Assembly (NCBI RefSeq): GCF_000472925.1
Contig: NZ_AXAS01000002.1
Span: 310,001 to 374,000, forward strand
Length of the DNA: 64,000 nt
DNA from: Bradyrhizobium sp. Ec3.3
GTDB lineage: Bacteria; Pseudomonadota; Alphaproteobacteria; Rhizobiales; Xanthobacteraceae
Reading direction: 5' to 3'
Shown here one piece after another: positions 17,840 to 27,670 of the stretch (position 1 is the stretch's first letter; every line of letters begins with the position of its first letter). The notes under the pieces were generated by a model. The model worked only from the letters and a program-made list of their open reading frames with translations. It was not told the DNA's origin and did not search any database. The translations under genes and the position numbers were made by a program.

Positions 17840-18889
17840 CTACCCCGGCGTCACGCCAAAAGCCTGCTTGAAGCGCTCGGCGTAGCGCAGCCAGACCTCG
17901 GGGTTGATGATGCGGGGCGGCCGCTTGCCGTCGAGCGCATCGAGGACCTGCTCGGCGGCGATGCGTCCCATGTTCTGGCGGGCCTCCCGGGTCACGCCCG
18001 CGGTATGCGGGCTCGCCAGCACGTTGTCGAACTGAAGGAGCGGATGCTCCGGCGGCGGCGGCTCCTTGGACCAGACGTCGAGGCCGGCGCCGGCGATGCG
18101 CTGGTCGCGCAGGGCCTGGAGTAGCGCGCCCTCGTCATGGATGAATCCGCGCGCAGTGGTGACGAAATAGGCGAGCGGCTGCATCAGCGAAAATTCGCGG
18201 ACGCCAATCATGCCGCGGCTCTCCTTGGTCAGCGGACAGGAGATCGAGACGAAGTCGGACCGGCGCAGAAGTTCGTCGAGCTCGACCTTCTCCCCGCCCC
18301 GCGCGGCCATCTCGCCTGCAGAAAGATAGGGATCGTAAGCCAGGACCTTCATGCCCAGCAGGGTGTTGCAGAGCGCGGCGATGCGGCGGCCGACATTGCC
18401 GAGCCCGACGATGCCGATTGTCTTGCCCCCGACCTCGTTGCCGATGAGATCGTTGCGGTTGACGTCGCGCTCGCGCCGCAGACGGCGATCCGACTGGATG
18501 ATGCGCTTCGACAGGGTGAGCATCATCGCGAGCGCGTGTTCAGCCACCGAATGGGCGTTGCCGCCGGACTGGTTGACGACAAGCACGCCCGCCGCCGTGC
18601 AGGCCTCGACATCGACCGGATCGAAGCCGGCGCCGTTGGAGGAGACGATCAGCAGGTTCGGCGCGCGTTTCAGCAGCCCGGCCTGGGCATGGAAATGGGG
18701 AGCGAGCTCGTCGCGCGCGGCGCCGATCTGATAGACATGCGCGGCCTCCAGAATCGGCGCGTAGAATTCTTCCGGGCTTTCATTCTCGATGCGATCGAGC
18801 CGGACGTCACTCCGCGCCTTCAGGACGTCGACATAGATCGGATGTGCGAGATATTTGACGTAGAAGACGCGCTTGGTGTTGACAGGCAT
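17840..18889 (-). CDS. D-2-hydroxyacid dehydrogenase (NAD-dependent)
   Basis: A 349-residue enzyme. GKTIGIVGLGNVGRRIAALCNTLLGMKVLAYDPY is the NAD-binding Rossmann segment. The catalytic Arg-Glu-His set is visible in TTARGFIHDEGALLQAL, GLDVWSKEPPPPEHPLL and SPHTAGVTREA. It interconverts a 2-hydroxyacid and a 2-ketoacid. The start at 18889 (MPVNTKRVFYVK) is chosen because upstream codons look non-coding. It is divergent from a two-gene ThDP decarboxylase at 19146, so a shared 2-ketoacid substrate is plausible. Its tail sequence recurs as a fragment at 16827. Confidence 0.85.
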   Translation of the reverse strand: MPVNTKRVFYVKYLAHPIYVDVLKARSDVRLDRIENESPEEFYAPILEAAHVYQIGAARDELAPHFHAQAGLLKRAPNLLIVSSNGAGFDPVDVEACTAAGVLVVNQSGGNAHSVAEHALAMMLTLSKRIIQSDRRLRRERDVNRNDLIGNEVGGKTIGIVGLGNVGRRIAALCNTLLGMKVLAYDPYLSAGEMAARGGEKVELDELLRRSDFVSISCPLTKESRGMIGVREFSLMQPLAYFVTTARGFIHDEGALLQALRDQRIAGAGLDVWSKEPPPPEHPLLQFDNVLASPHTAGVTREARQNMGRIAAEQVLDALDGKRPPRIINPEVWLRYAERFKQAFGVTPG

Positions 18890-19145
18890 CGACAGGCTTC
18901 CGGCTCCTGAAAAGGAGGCACGCGGGGCCGGCGCCGCTTTGCGCCCGCTCCGGCCATCCTCCCGCAGTTCTCGTTGTGACTGGTTATGACATGGCGGTGC
19001 CGGCCACGGCAGCGCACCGGGCGCAGACCACCGTGGCAGCCCGGACATGTTGACAATCCCACCCAGCGCGTCAAGTTCGAGACCAAGGCGCCTATGAAGC
19101 GGCACCACGCATAGACCAAAAAGATGTCGCGGAAGGGAGGACGAG

Positions 19146-19706
19146 ATGACGATCGTGGAGCAGCAGACCCCGCCCCAGATGTCTCCCACCGAACCAAGCT
19201 GGCACAGTATCGTGCTGCAAACCCTGAAGCGGAACGAGGTCAGCCTGGTGCCTTACGTGCCCGATCGGGTGCTGACGCCGCTGATCAAGGCCCTGCACGC
19301 CGACCCCTTCTTCACGACCTTTGCGACCGCGCGCGAGGAGGAAGCCGTCGGCATCGTCTCCGGCGCCTGGATGGGCGGACGACGGGGCGCCGTACTGATG
19401 CAGACCTCGGGCTTTGCCACGCTGGCCAATGTGCTGGCCTCGCTTGCGGTGCCCTATCAGATCCCGCTGATCATGTTCGTGTCCGAGCGCGGCACGCTCG
19501 GCGAGTTCAACTACGGCCAGGCGCTGGTCTGCCGCACCATGCGCCCGGTGCTGGACTCGCTCGCGCTCGAGCATCACACCATTACCCGGCTCGACGAGCT
19601 CGAGTTCATCGCCGACCGCTCGATCAAGCAGGCCGTCACCACACAGGCGCCGGTGGCGCTGATCCTCAATCCGCTGCTCACCGGCGGCAAGGTCTTTGAC
19701 AAGTGA
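19146..19706 (+). CDS. ThDP-dependent decarboxylase, PYR-domain subunit (ComD-like)
   Basis: A 186-residue protein equivalent to the N-terminal PYR domain of ThDP enzymes and resembling the alpha subunits of sulfopyruvate/phosphonopyruvate decarboxylases. The activating Glu is likely within TAREEEAVGIVSGAWMGG (about residue 75), which also supplies the family's E-A-V-G-I pattern. It must pair with the next gene, which carries the PP domain. Its stop overlaps the start of that gene (GTGA), a sign of translational coupling. The substrate is unknown; a 3-carbon 2-ketoacid is the inference. Confidence 0.8.
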   Translation: MTIVEQQTPPQMSPTEPSWHSIVLQTLKRNEVSLVPYVPDRVLTPLIKALHADPFFTTFATAREEEAVGIVSGAWMGGRRGAVLMQTSGFATLANVLASLAVPYQIPLIMFVSERGTLGEFNYGQALVCRTMRPVLDSLALEHHTITRLDELEFIADRSIKQAVTTQAPVALILNPLLTGGKVFDK

Positions 19707-20317
19707 GCGCCGCGATGAACAGCAGCACCAGCAACACCAAGGTGATGAACCGCTTCGACGTCACCTCGCGCCTGATCGCAAGGCTCAACAACGAGGAGGC
19801 CGTGATAGGCGGCATCGGCAACACCAATTTCGATCTCTGGGCCGCCGGGCACCGCCCGCAAAACTTCTACATGCTGGGCAGCATGGGACTCGCTTTCCCG
19901 ATCGCGCTCGGGGTCGCGCTGGCGCAGCCCGACCGCCGCGTCATTGCTCTGGAGGGCGACGGCTCGCTGTTGATGCAGCTCGGCGCCCTGTCGACGATCG
20001 CGACCTTGAGGCCGAAGAATCTCACCATGATCGTGATGGACAACGGCATCTACCAGATCACCGGTGCGCAGCCGACGCCGGCCGCAGGCGTGGCCGATGT
20101 CGTGGCAATCGCGACCGGTTCGGGTCTCGCCAACAGCGCCTGGGCCGCGGACGAGGAGGATTTCGAGCGGCTGGTCGAGGGTTCGCTGACGGCCACGGAA
20201 CCGAGCCTCATTGCGGTGCGCATCGACGACAAGCCCGGCGTCGGCACCACGCGCCGCGATCCCGTACAAATCCGCGAGCGCTTCATGCACGGCCTCGGCG
20301 TACGGCAGCCACTCTGA
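19703..20317 (+). CDS. ThDP-dependent decarboxylase, PP-domain subunit (ComE-like)
   Basis: A 204-residue protein carrying the ThDP diphosphate/Mg2+ motif EGDGSLLMQLG... ending MDNGIY (GDG-x(about 26)-N). It resembles ComE/beta subunits of sulfopyruvate decarboxylase and should form the active enzyme with the preceding gene. Translation begins at GTG 19703, four bases inside the upstream gene. In its best-known relatives the product is an aldehyde such as sulfoacetaldehyde or phosphonoacetaldehyde. No sulfonate- or phosphonate-specific gene stands beside it here. Confidence 0.8.
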   Translation: MSAAMNSSTSNTKVMNRFDVTSRLIARLNNEEAVIGGIGNTNFDLWAAGHRPQNFYMLGSMGLAFPIALGVALAQPDRRVIALEGDGSLLMQLGALSTIATLRPKNLTMIVMDNGIYQITGAQPTPAAGVADVVAIATGSGLANSAWAADEEDFERLVEGSLTATEPSLIAVRIDDKPGVGTTRRDPVQIRERFMHGLGVRQPL

Positions 20318-20325
20318 ATACGTGC

Positions 20326-20356
20326 AGGCCCCGCGAAACAATCTCCCGCGGGGCCT
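20326..20356. terminator. Hairpin between convergent genes
   Basis: Ten-base arms AGGCCCCGCG (20326-20335) and CGCGGGGCCT (20347-20356) with an 11-base loop. It sits between the ThDP subunit gene and the convergent DUF1236 gene. There is no T-run on either side, so it is a barrier or stabiliser more than a textbook terminator. Confidence 0.55.
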
Positions 20357-20375
20357 CAGCTTCTGGTTACGCTGA

Positions 20376-20762
20376 TCAGTCGATGATCCTGATGACCTTG
20401 CGGGTCCGCGGCTCGACGATGACGCGGCGATCGTTGACGACCGCATAGTCGTATTCCCTGTAATTCGGCACCGGGTGCAACACCACGGTCGGCGGCAGCG
20501 GCTCACCGACCACCACGCGCTCATGCACCACGACGGACGGCTCGGAGCGAGGCACCGCACCGATCACCGCGTTCGGAATTTCGAGGCCGGCGCCAACGGC
20601 CGCGCCGACGGTGCCGCCCACCATCGCGCCCACCGGACCACCAATCACGCCCCCGGCCCGCGCGCCGTTCGCGGCGCCCTCGGCTGTGGTCGACTGGGCA
20701 AAGGCTGCGCTGGACGCCAGCAGCGAAGCGGCAGCCAACGAAATCGCAAGACGGGTCTTCAT
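20376..20762 (-). CDS. DUF1236-type exported protein
   Basis: A 128-residue protein beginning MKTRLAISLAAASLLASSAAFAQ, a clear signal peptide with a likely cut after AFA. A glycine-zipper stretch follows (GARAGGVIGGPVGAMVGGTVGAAVGAG), then the DUF1236 block GEPLPPTVVLHPVPNYREYDYAVVNDRRVIVEPRTRKVIRI. A good ribosome-binding sequence (GGAGAGAGGA) precedes ATG 20762. It is likely periplasmic or envelope-associated; its function is unknown. Confidence 0.85.
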   Translation of the reverse strand: MKTRLAISLAAASLLASSAAFAQSTTAEGAANGARAGGVIGGPVGAMVGGTVGAAVGAGLEIPNAVIGAVPRSEPSVVVHERVVVGEPLPPTVVLHPVPNYREYDYAVVNDRRVIVEPRTRKVIRIID

Positions 20763-20880
20763 GTCCTCTCTCCAGATTGTTTGTTCGTGCACGATCAACC
20801 GCTGGGTCCCGGTGATAGTTCCGAGTTCCCAAGCGGCGGCAACGAGCCTCAATCCGAAGAAGTGTTACTGCGTAACAGTT

Positions 20881-21768
20881 TTACGCAGTGGCGATCTCGT
20901 GACCCGCCATCAACTCGAGTGCACGCACCATCGCCGAATGATCCCACGCCTTGCCACCGTGCGCGGTGCAGGCCGAGAACAATTGCTGCGCCACTGCCGT
21001 GCTCGGCAGCGAGAGCCCGAGCGCTCGCGCGCCATCGAGTGCGAGGTTGAGATCCTTCTGGTGCAGCTCGATACGGAAGCCCGGATCGAAATTGCGCTTC
21101 ACCATGCGCTCGCCATGAACCTCGAGGATCCGCGACGAGGCGAAGCCGCCCATCAGCGCCTGCCGCACCAGCGCAGGATCGGCGCCGGCCTTCGAGGCGA
21201 ACAGCAGGGCCTCGCTCACCGCCTCGATCGTCAGCGCGACGATGATCTGGTTCGCAACCTTCGTGGTCTGGCCGTCGCCATTGGCGCCGACGCGGGTGAC
21301 GTTCTTGCCCATCTTGTCGAAGACGCTCTTCATGGTGTTGAAGGCGCGCTCCGGACCGCCGATCATGATGGTGAGGCTCGCCGCCTTGGCGCCGACCTCG
21401 CCGCCCGACACCGGCGCGTCGAGATAATCGGCGCCGAGCGCCTCGATCCTTTTGGCAAACTCCTTCGTTGCCAGCGGCGAGATCGAGCTCATGTCGACCA
21501 CAATCTTGCCCTTGGAGATGCCGCTCGCGACGCCGTCCTTGCCGAACAGCACGGCCTCCACATGCGGCGTATCCGGCACCATGATGATGACGGCATCCGC
21601 CTCCTCCGCGACCTCCTTCGCCGATTTGCAGGCGACGCCGCCAGCGGCGATCAGCTCCGGCGCAATCGGTGCGACGTCGTGCAGGAAGAGACGATGGCCC
21701 GCCGCAAGGAGATGGCCGGCCATCGGCCGTCCCATGGTGCCAAGTCCGATAAAGCCGATGTCGATCAT
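20881..21768 (-). CDS. glxR: 2-hydroxy-3-oxopropionate (tartronate semialdehyde) reductase
   Basis: A 295-residue beta-hydroxyacid dehydrogenase. MIDIGFIGLGTMGRPMAGHLLAAGH is the NAD(P)-binding N-terminus, DAPVSGGEVGAKAASLTIMIGG the substrate loop, and GDGQTTKVANQIIV carries the catalytic Lys. It reduces tartronate semialdehyde to D-glycerate. It is the last gene of a same-strand series gcl, hyi, glxR that turns two glyoxylates into glycerate. A repeat element lies between it and hyi. The start is the first Met of the family-typical N-terminus. Confidence 0.92.
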   Translation of the reverse strand: MIDIGFIGLGTMGRPMAGHLLAAGHRLFLHDVAPIAPELIAAGGVACKSAKEVAEEADAVIIMVPDTPHVEAVLFGKDGVASGISKGKIVVDMSSISPLATKEFAKRIEALGADYLDAPVSGGEVGAKAASLTIMIGGPERAFNTMKSVFDKMGKNVTRVGANGDGQTTKVANQIIVALTIEAVSEALLFASKAGADPALVRQALMGGFASSRILEVHGERMVKRNFDPGFRIELHQKDLNLALDGARALGLSLPSTAVAQQLFSACTAHGGKAWDHSAMVRALELMAGHEIATA

Positions 21769-21820
21769 GGTGTGACTTTCTCTCAGTTGCGTTTGCGAAA
21801 TTTCATCCGCGCGCTCGGTG

Positions 21821-21960
21821 CACCTCTCCCGCCTGCGGGAGAGGTCGGCGCGCAGCGCCGGGTGAGGGCTCTTTCCGTGTTGGGATTCCTTCCGCACATC
21901 TCAACGAATCTTATCGTGGAGACACCCTCACCCCAGCCCTCTCCCGCAAGCGGGAGAGGG
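21821..21960. repeat. Long palindromic repeat element between hyi and glxR
   Basis: Two palindromes, each with CTCTCCCGC facing GCGGGAGAG (21822-21844 and 21937-21960), flank a region where GGGTGAGGG (21860) faces CCCTCACCC (21924). The whole could fold into one long hairpin. It matches the organisation of the element at 851 and lies inside the gcl-hyi-glxR series, so it may tune expression of the last gene. Confidence 0.65.
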
Positions 21961-21985
21961 AGCGCATCGTCGCTGTGGCTACGTT

Positions 21986-22771
21986 CTAGGTCTCGAAAGT
22001 TTGCGCCGCGTGCCAGGAAAGGCCTTCCAGCGTCGTGGTGCGCGGCTTGTATTCGCAGCCGATCCAGCCGCGAAAGCCGATCGCGTCGAGATGGCGGAAC
22101 AGGAAGGGATAGTTGATCTCGCCCGTGCCCGGCTCGTGGCGGCCGGGATTGTCGGCAAGCTGGATATGCGAGATGCGGTCGAGATATTTCTGCATGGTGC
22201 GGGCGAGGTCGCCCTCCATGATCTGCATGTGATAGATGTCGTACTGGATGAACAGGTTGCCCGAACGCACCTCGGAGATGAGCTGTACTGCCTGCTCGGT
22301 GCCGTTGAGGAAGAAGCCGGGAATGTCGAGGGTGTTGATAGGTTCGATCAGCAGCTCGATATTCTCACGCGCCAACGCCGCGGCAGCGAAACGCAGGTTT
22401 CCGACCAGCGTCTCGTTCAACTCGCGCGGATCGGCATCCGCCGGCGCAATGCCGACGAGGCAGTTGAGCCGGTCGCAGTCGAGCGCCTTGGCAAAGTCGA
22501 TGGCGCGGAACACGCCGTCGCGGAATTCGGCGACGCGATCGGGAAGGATCGCGATGCCGCGTTCGCCGCCCGCCCAATTTCCGGCAGGCAGATTGTGCAG
22601 CACCTGGGTTAGTCCGTGAGCCTCGAGCTGCTCGCGCAGTAGCGCCTTGTCGAAATCGTAGGGGAAGAGATATTCGACCCCGCTGAAGCCTGCCGCTTTT
22701 GCCGCGGCAAAGCGGTCGACAAACGGCATCTCGTTGAAGAGCATGGTGAGATTGGCGGCAAATTTCGGCAC
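21986..22771 (-). CDS. hyi: Hydroxypyruvate isomerase
   Basis: A 261-residue TIM-barrel isomerase (PF01261 type). It opens PKFAANLTMLFNEMPFVDRFAAAKAAGFSGVEYLFPY and contains LLIEPINTLDIPGFFLNGTEQA, IQYDIYHMQIMEGDL, HIQLADNPGRHEPGTGEINY and IGCEYKP, which carry the Glu/Asp/His metal ligands. It interconverts hydroxypyruvate and tartronate semialdehyde. The GTG start at 22771 is supported by GGGAGGA upstream. It begins 13 bases after the gcl stop, so the two are co-transcribed. Confidence 0.92.
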   Translation of the reverse strand: MPKFAANLTMLFNEMPFVDRFAAAKAAGFSGVEYLFPYDFDKALLREQLEAHGLTQVLHNLPAGNWAGGERGIAILPDRVAEFRDGVFRAIDFAKALDCDRLNCLVGIAPADADPRELNETLVGNLRFAAAALARENIELLIEPINTLDIPGFFLNGTEQAVQLISEVRSGNLFIQYDIYHMQIMEGDLARTMQKYLDRISHIQLADNPGRHEPGTGEINYPFLFRHLDAIGFRGWIGCEYKPRTTTLEGLSWHAAQTFET

Positions 22772-22784
22772 GATGCTGTCCTCC

Positions 22785-24575
22785 CTATTCCGCCGGCTGC
22801 AGCACGCCCGGGCGCGTGATCTCGACCTCGTCGAGCGGCAGATCAAGCACTTCCTCGAACTCGACGATATTGTCGATCTCGGTGCCCATCGCGATGTTGG
22901 TGACGCGTTCGAGGATGAACTCGACCACCACGGGGACGCGGTGCTTCGCCATCAACTCGCGCGCGGTCGCGAAGGCGGCCTGCGCGTCCTTCGGATCTGT
23001 GACGCGGATCGCCTTGCAGCCAAGGCCTTCAGCGACCGCAACGTGGTCGACGCCATAGACGCCGAGCTCGGGGGCGTTGATGTTCTCGAAGGAGAGCTGG
23101 ACGTGATAGTCCATATCGAAGCCGCGCTGCGCCTGGCGGATCAGGCCGAGATAGGAATTGTTCACGACGACGTGGATGTAGGGCAAATTGAACTGCGCGC
23201 CGACCGCGAGCTCCTCGATCAGGAACTGGAAGTCGTAGTCGCCCGAGAGCGCGACGATGTCGCGATCCGGACATGCTGCCCTCACGCCGAGCGCGGCCGG
23301 CAGTGTCCAGCCGAGCGGCCCCGCCTGCCCCGCATTGATCCAGTTGCGCGGCTTGTAGACGCCCAGAAACTGCGCACCGGCGATCTGCGACAGGCCGATG
23401 ACGGTGACATAGCAGGTGTCGCGGCCAAAAGCCTTGGTCATCTCCTCGTAGACGCGCTGCGGTTTGATCGGCACGTTATCGAAATGGCTCTTGCGCAGCA
23501 TCGAACGCTTGCGATCGCGGCAGGTCGCGGGCCACGCCTGGCGCTCGCGCAACCTGCCTGTCCGCCGCCACTCCCTGGCGACGGTGACGAACAACTCCAG
23601 CGCGGCCTTCGCATCCGAGACGATGCCGAGATCAGGATTGAAGACGCGCCCGATCTGCGTCGGCTCGATGTCGACATGCACGAATTTGCGGCCCTTGGTG
23701 TAGGTCTCGATCGAGCCGGTGTGCCGGTTGGCCCAGCGATTGCCGATGCCAAGCACGAAGTCGGATTCGAGCATGGTGGCATTGCCGTAGCGATGGCTGG
23801 TCTGCAGGCCGACCATGCCGGCCATCAGCACGTGATCGTCGGGGATCGCGCCCCACCCCATCAGCGTCGGGACGACAGGCACGTTCACGGTCTCGGCGAA
23901 TTCGACGAGCAGGTCGGACGCATCGGCGTTGATGATACCGCCACCCGCCACGATCAGCGGCCGTTCGGCGGCGTTGAGCATCTCCAGCGCTTTCTCGACC
24001 TGCTTGCGCGTCGCGGTCGGTTTGTAGACCGGCAGCGGCTCATAGGTCTCGTCGTCGAACTCGATCTCGGCGAGCTGCACGTCGAGCGGCATATCGATCA
24101 GCACCGGCCCCGGCCGCCCCGAGCGCATCACGTGAAAGGCCTGGCTGAACACCCGCGGCACCAGCGCGGGCTCGCGCACGGTGACTGCCCATTTGGTCAC
24201 GGGCTTGGCGATGGATTCGATATCGACCGCCTGAAAGTCCTCCTTGTAGAGCCGCGCGCGTGGCGCCTGCCCAGTGATGCAGAGGATCGGAATGGAATCG
24301 GCGATCGCCGAATAGAGCCCGGTGATCATGTCGGTGCCGGCCGGTCCCGACGTGCCGATGCAGACGCCGATATTGCCGGCCTTGGCCCGCGTATAGCCTT
24401 CCGCCATGTGTGAGGCGCCCTCGACATGGCGCGCCAGGATGTGGCGGATCGAACCCCGCTTCTTCAGCGCCGAATAAAGCGGATTGATCGCGGCCCCGGG
24501 AACGCCGAAGGCGGTCGAGATGCCTTCCTTCTCCAGAATTCGCACGGCTGCATCGACGGCTCGCATCTTCGCCAT
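22785..24575 (-). CDS. gcl: Glyoxylate carboligase
   Basis: A 596-residue ThDP enzyme that joins two glyoxylates into tartronate semialdehyde and CO2. The opening block continues to [15 protein letters not shown]: residue 51 is Val where nearly all other ThDP enzymes have the activating Glu, a hallmark of Gcl. The PP-domain motif is [35 protein letters not shown]. An FAD-type central domain lies between. It heads the gcl-hyi-glxR series. With the neighbouring adenine deaminase and IclR genes it points to glyoxylate from purines or from oxalate-related carbon. Confidence 0.95.
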   Translation of the reverse strand: MAKMRAVDAAVRILEKEGISTAFGVPGAAINPLYSALKKRGSIRHILARHVEGASHMAEGYTRAKAGNIGVCIGTSGPAGTDMITGLYSAIADSIPILCITGQAPRARLYKEDFQAVDIESIAKPVTKWAVTVREPALVPRVFSQAFHVMRSGRPGPVLIDMPLDVQLAEIEFDDETYEPLPVYKPTATRKQVEKALEMLNAAERPLIVAGGGIINADASDLLVEFAETVNVPVVPTLMGWGAIPDDHVLMAGMVGLQTSHRYGNATMLESDFVLGIGNRWANRHTGSIETYTKGRKFVHVDIEPTQIGRVFNPDLGIVSDAKAALELFVTVAREWRRTGRLRERQAWPATCRDRKRSMLRKSHFDNVPIKPQRVYEEMTKAFGRDTCYVTVIGLSQIAGAQFLGVYKPRNWINAGQAGPLGWTLPAALGVRAACPDRDIVALSGDYDFQFLIEELAVGAQFNLPYIHVVVNNSYLGLIRQAQRGFDMDYHVQLSFENINAPELGVYGVDHVAVAEGLGCKAIRVTDPKDAQAAFATARELMAKHRVPVVVEFILERVTNIAMGTEIDNIVEFEEVLDLPLDEVEITRPGVLQPAE

Positions 24576-24728
24576 ATCGGACCTCGCTCGGTTGCGTCAC
24601 TTCGAGCGTGATCATCGATCGCAAGAGGCGCCCTCTCAACGAGATCGATTTTATTTTCCACGATGCGGTAGCCGCAAAAAAATCTGCGGCGGTCTCAATC
24701 GGTTAGGTCAACAGACGCGTGAAAGCGG

Positions 24729-26531
24729 CTACTCGAACAAGGGCGCGAGCTCCATCTGCGGCACCAGCACGAGGCCCTTGTCGGTGATGCGAATTTCCGG
24801 AATGACCGATAGCGGAATCAAATTGAAGCCCATGTAGGGGATGGTGCAGCCAGCCTCCGCCCATTCTTCCTTCAGGGCCCGCACCTCCTCGGCCACCTCC
24901 GTGATCCGCTTGTCCGAAAGCAGCCCTGCGATCGGCAGCGGAACCAGCGCCCTCACCTTGCCATCAGCGACTACGCAGACGCCGCCTTGTTGCTGCTTGA
25001 TGGCTGATATCGCCACCTGCATGTCGGCTTCGTTGGTTCCGGCGACGATGATGTTGTGGCTGTCATGCCCGACGCTGGAGGCCACCGCACCGCGCTTGAG
25101 CCCAAAGTCATTCAAGAGGCCATAGGCGACGTTGCCGGCCGATTTGCCATGGCGCTCGACCACCGACACGAAGCAGAGGCCGTGCCGCGCAAACAGCGTC
25201 GGCCAATCCTTCGCCGGCTCGATTCTGACCTTCTCGTGGATCAGCGTGATGCCGGGAAGCGCGGTCTTGATCGCATTGACGGTGCAAGCCTTCGCCGGAA
25301 GCTCCGGCGTCAGCTTGAGCTGTTCCGGCAGCTTCACGGTCGCGTAAGCCGCCTTTGGATATTGATAGCGCTGCGACAGCGCCTGGTCGAGGAGCTCTGT
25401 GATCTTGCCCTTCTCGACCACCAGCTCGCCGCCATACCAGGTGCATTGCGGCTTCAGATTGTCATCCATCAGCACGAGATCGGCGCGGCGGCCGCCGCCG
25501 AGGCCGCCGATTTCGCCCTCCATGTTGAAGCGCGTCGCGCCATGCAGCGAGCCCATCGACCAGGCCTGCTCCGGTGACATTCCGGCCTTCACCGCCTCGC
25601 GCACCACCCAGTCCAGGCCAAACAGGAAGAGATCGTCGGCGTCGCGGTCATCGGTGCACACCGCCGTGCGCTTGTGGGAGGCCCCGAGCTCGGTGATGGT
25701 GCGGATCGCCTGCGGTAGCGAGTGCCAGGGCGTGGTCGGAGGCCCGCCGCGCAGGAAGACCCAGACGCCGGCATCAAGGAGATCGTCGGCAATATCGCGA
25801 TCAATTGCTTCGTGGGTATCGGTGACGCCGGATGCCGCATACGCCGCGACGAATTCGCGGCCATAGACATGACCGGACACCGGACGCCCGCGCTTGAGCG
25901 CGGCGGCCAGAATCGCATGGCTACGCTCGTCGCCCATTGTCACCGGCACGAAATCCATCTTCTCACCGAGCGCCACCGCTTCCGGCCAGCGGTCGAACAG
26001 GCCGGCGATCTTGTCGGGGGTGAGATCGCCGCCCGCAGTTTCCAATTCGGCTGATGTTGCCGGCACCGTCGAGGGCACCGTCAGGAAGATCGACAGCGGC
26101 GCCTCGCGCGCGTCCTGAAGCATCGCCTCGACACCGGCGACATCCATGACATTGCCGATCTCATGGCTGTCGCAGAAGATCGTGGTGGTGCCATTGAGCA
26201 GCGCCGCTTCCGCATAGGCGCAGGCCGTCACCATCGAGGATTCGATGTGGATATGCGGATCGACGAGGCCCGGCGCGATGATGCCGGCGGCAGCGTCATA
26301 GACGGCCACGCCGCTCCAGGCCTTCTTGGCCATGCCCGCCGGCTTCACCGCCGCGATCCGGCCGCCCGTGATCCAGACCTCGCGGTCCGGGTGGACGCGC
26401 TCTGAATAGGTCGACAGCACCCGCGCCCCCGTGATGACGAGGTCAGGCGCAACGCGCCCGGAGGCGACGTCGGCAAGGCGGCGGGTCATGCTGTGCAGCG
26501 GCGCGACGGCAAAGCGGGTCAGTTTGGGCAT
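24729..26531 (-). CDS. ade: Adenine deaminase
   Basis: A 600-residue amidohydrolase. The metal motif is [10 protein letters not shown], followed by [21 protein letters not shown] and [23 protein letters not shown]; the C-terminal part [20 protein letters not shown] is the typical adenine deaminase tail domain. It converts adenine to hypoxanthine and ammonia, the entry to purine catabolism through urate and allantoin to glyoxylate. That fits its place directly upstream of gcl. ATG 26531 (MPKLTRFAV) is taken as the start; an earlier in-frame ATG at 26609 adds non-conserved sequence. Confidence 0.92.
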   Translation of the reverse strand: MPKLTRFAVAPLHSMTRRLADVASGRVAPDLVITGARVLSTYSERVHPDREVWITGGRIAAVKPAGMAKKAWSGVAVYDAAAGIIAPGLVDPHIHIESSMVTACAYAEAALLNGTTTIFCDSHEIGNVMDVAGVEAMLQDAREAPLSIFLTVPSTVPATSAELETAGGDLTPDKIAGLFDRWPEAVALGEKMDFVPVTMGDERSHAILAAALKRGRPVSGHVYGREFVAAYAASGVTDTHEAIDRDIADDLLDAGVWVFLRGGPPTTPWHSLPQAIRTITELGASHKRTAVCTDDRDADDLFLFGLDWVVREAVKAGMSPEQAWSMGSLHGATRFNMEGEIGGLGGGRRADLVLMDDNLKPQCTWYGGELVVEKGKITELLDQALSQRYQYPKAAYATVKLPEQLKLTPELPAKACTVNAIKTALPGITLIHEKVRIEPAKDWPTLFARHGLCFVSVVERHGKSAGNVAYGLLNDFGLKRGAVASSVGHDSHNIIVAGTNEADMQVAISAIKQQQGGVCVVADGKVRALVPLPIAGLLSDKRITEVAEEVRALKEEWAEAGCTIPYMGFNLIPLSVIPEIRITDKGLVLVPQMELAPLFE

Positions 26532-26646
26532 CAGGACTCTCGCGGGGCGTGGTTGGCCAAGCGATGGTTGCGCCCTCGGCCAGAAGGGGCAACTCAAATA
26601 AAACGGCACCGCTGCTTACGCGTTGGGCACGCTGCCGGCCAACCGT

Positions 26647-27498
26647 TCAGGCCTTCTCCGCAGCCGCGGGCACAACGCCACCAAGCGCCGCGGTGAGTTC
26701 CGCTGCCACCTCCCGGACCACGCGGCCGATCTCGGGCAGCCGGCCGTCGGTGATACGGCTGGTCATGCCGGAGACAGAGATCGCGGCGAGTGGCTCGGCG
26801 AGCGCATTGTAGACCACAGCGGCTACGCATCTGAGGCCAATCTGCGCCTCCTCATCGTCCACCGCAAAACCTTGCTCGCGGATCGTCGCAAGTTCCTTGA
26901 AAAGATCGCTCGGCCGCACGATTGACTTCTCCGTCAAGCGGGGCATGCCGTGATGCCGGATGACCGCGCCGACATCCTCGTCCGAATAGGTCGCCAGCAC
27001 CGCTTTGCCGACGCCTGAGGTCACCATCGCGACGCGGCCGCCGACCTTGGTCAGCGAGCGCATGATCTCGCGGCTCTCCATGCGAGTCAGCACGATGATG
27101 AATTCGTCGTCGACGACGGCGAGGTTGGCGGTCTCGCGGGTGAGATCGCGTAGCTTGCGAAGGTAGGGAATGGCCTGCGCCGTGAAATTGCGCCGCCGCG
27201 CGAAGCTGGCACCGACGGTAAAACTGCGCACGCCGACGTGCCATTTGGATTCGGCGCGATCGAACTGCACGAAGCGGCGGCTTTCCAGCGTCGCGAGCAG
27301 GCGGTGCACGGTCGAGGCCGACAGCCCGGTGCGGACGGCGAGATCGCTCAGGCGATAGCCTTCGTCGTCCTCGGCCAGCGTTTCGATGATCGACAGCGCG
27401 CGGTCGACGGATTGCACGCCGCCGTCGCGCGCTTCGTTATCCGCCTCTCCCGGCGGTCTTGGCTCGAGCGATTTGCGCCGGATGACGTTCTTGCTCAT
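26647..27498 (-). CDS. IclR family transcriptional regulator
   Basis: A 283-residue regulator. After a basic N-terminus, SVDRALSIIETLAEDDEGYRLSDLAVRTGLSASTVHRLLATLESRRFVQFD is the IclR winged helix-turn-helix, and the effector domain follows (LVTRMESREIMRSL region, AVLATYSDEDV, CVAAVVYN, ISVSGMTSRI). It stands upstream of ade and gcl on the same strand. By analogy with AllR, a glyoxylate-responsive IclR repressor in E. coli, it probably controls ade-gcl-hyi-glxR. No operator was identified with confidence. Confidence 0.88.
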   Translation of the reverse strand: MSKNVIRRKSLEPRPPGEADNEARDGGVQSVDRALSIIETLAEDDEGYRLSDLAVRTGLSASTVHRLLATLESRRFVQFDRAESKWHVGVRSFTVGASFARRRNFTAQAIPYLRKLRDLTRETANLAVVDDEFIIVLTRMESREIMRSLTKVGGRVAMVTSGVGKAVLATYSDEDVGAVIRHHGMPRLTEKSIVRPSDLFKELATIREQGFAVDDEEAQIGLRCVAAVVYNALAEPLAAISVSGMTSRITDGRLPEIGRVVREVAAELTAALGGVVPAAAEKA

Positions 27499-27520
27499 CG
27501 CGACCTGCCGCCTCTTGGTT

Positions 27521-27602
27521 CGTCATTCCGGGATGGTCCGAAGGACCAGACCCGGAATCTCGAGATTCCGGGCTCGATGCTTGGCATCGCCCCGGAATGA
27601 CG
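27521..27602. repeat. Nested palindromic repeat (CGTCATTCCGGG family)
   Basis: Outer arms CGTCATTCCGGG (27521-27532) and CCCGGAATGACG (27591-27602) enclose a perfect 22-base palindrome at 27551-27572, built on CCCGGAATCT and its complement, and a small GATGC/GCATC hairpin. This is a repeat type found in many intergenic regions of Bradyrhizobium and relatives. It separates the IclR gene from the end of the acyl-CoA synthetase gene. Confidence 0.7.
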
Positions 27603-27670
27603 CACGTCACTTGCGCTTAGTCAGAATGCCGCTCCGGAAACTTCCGAAGCGGCATCTCTTGTTCCTCAGC

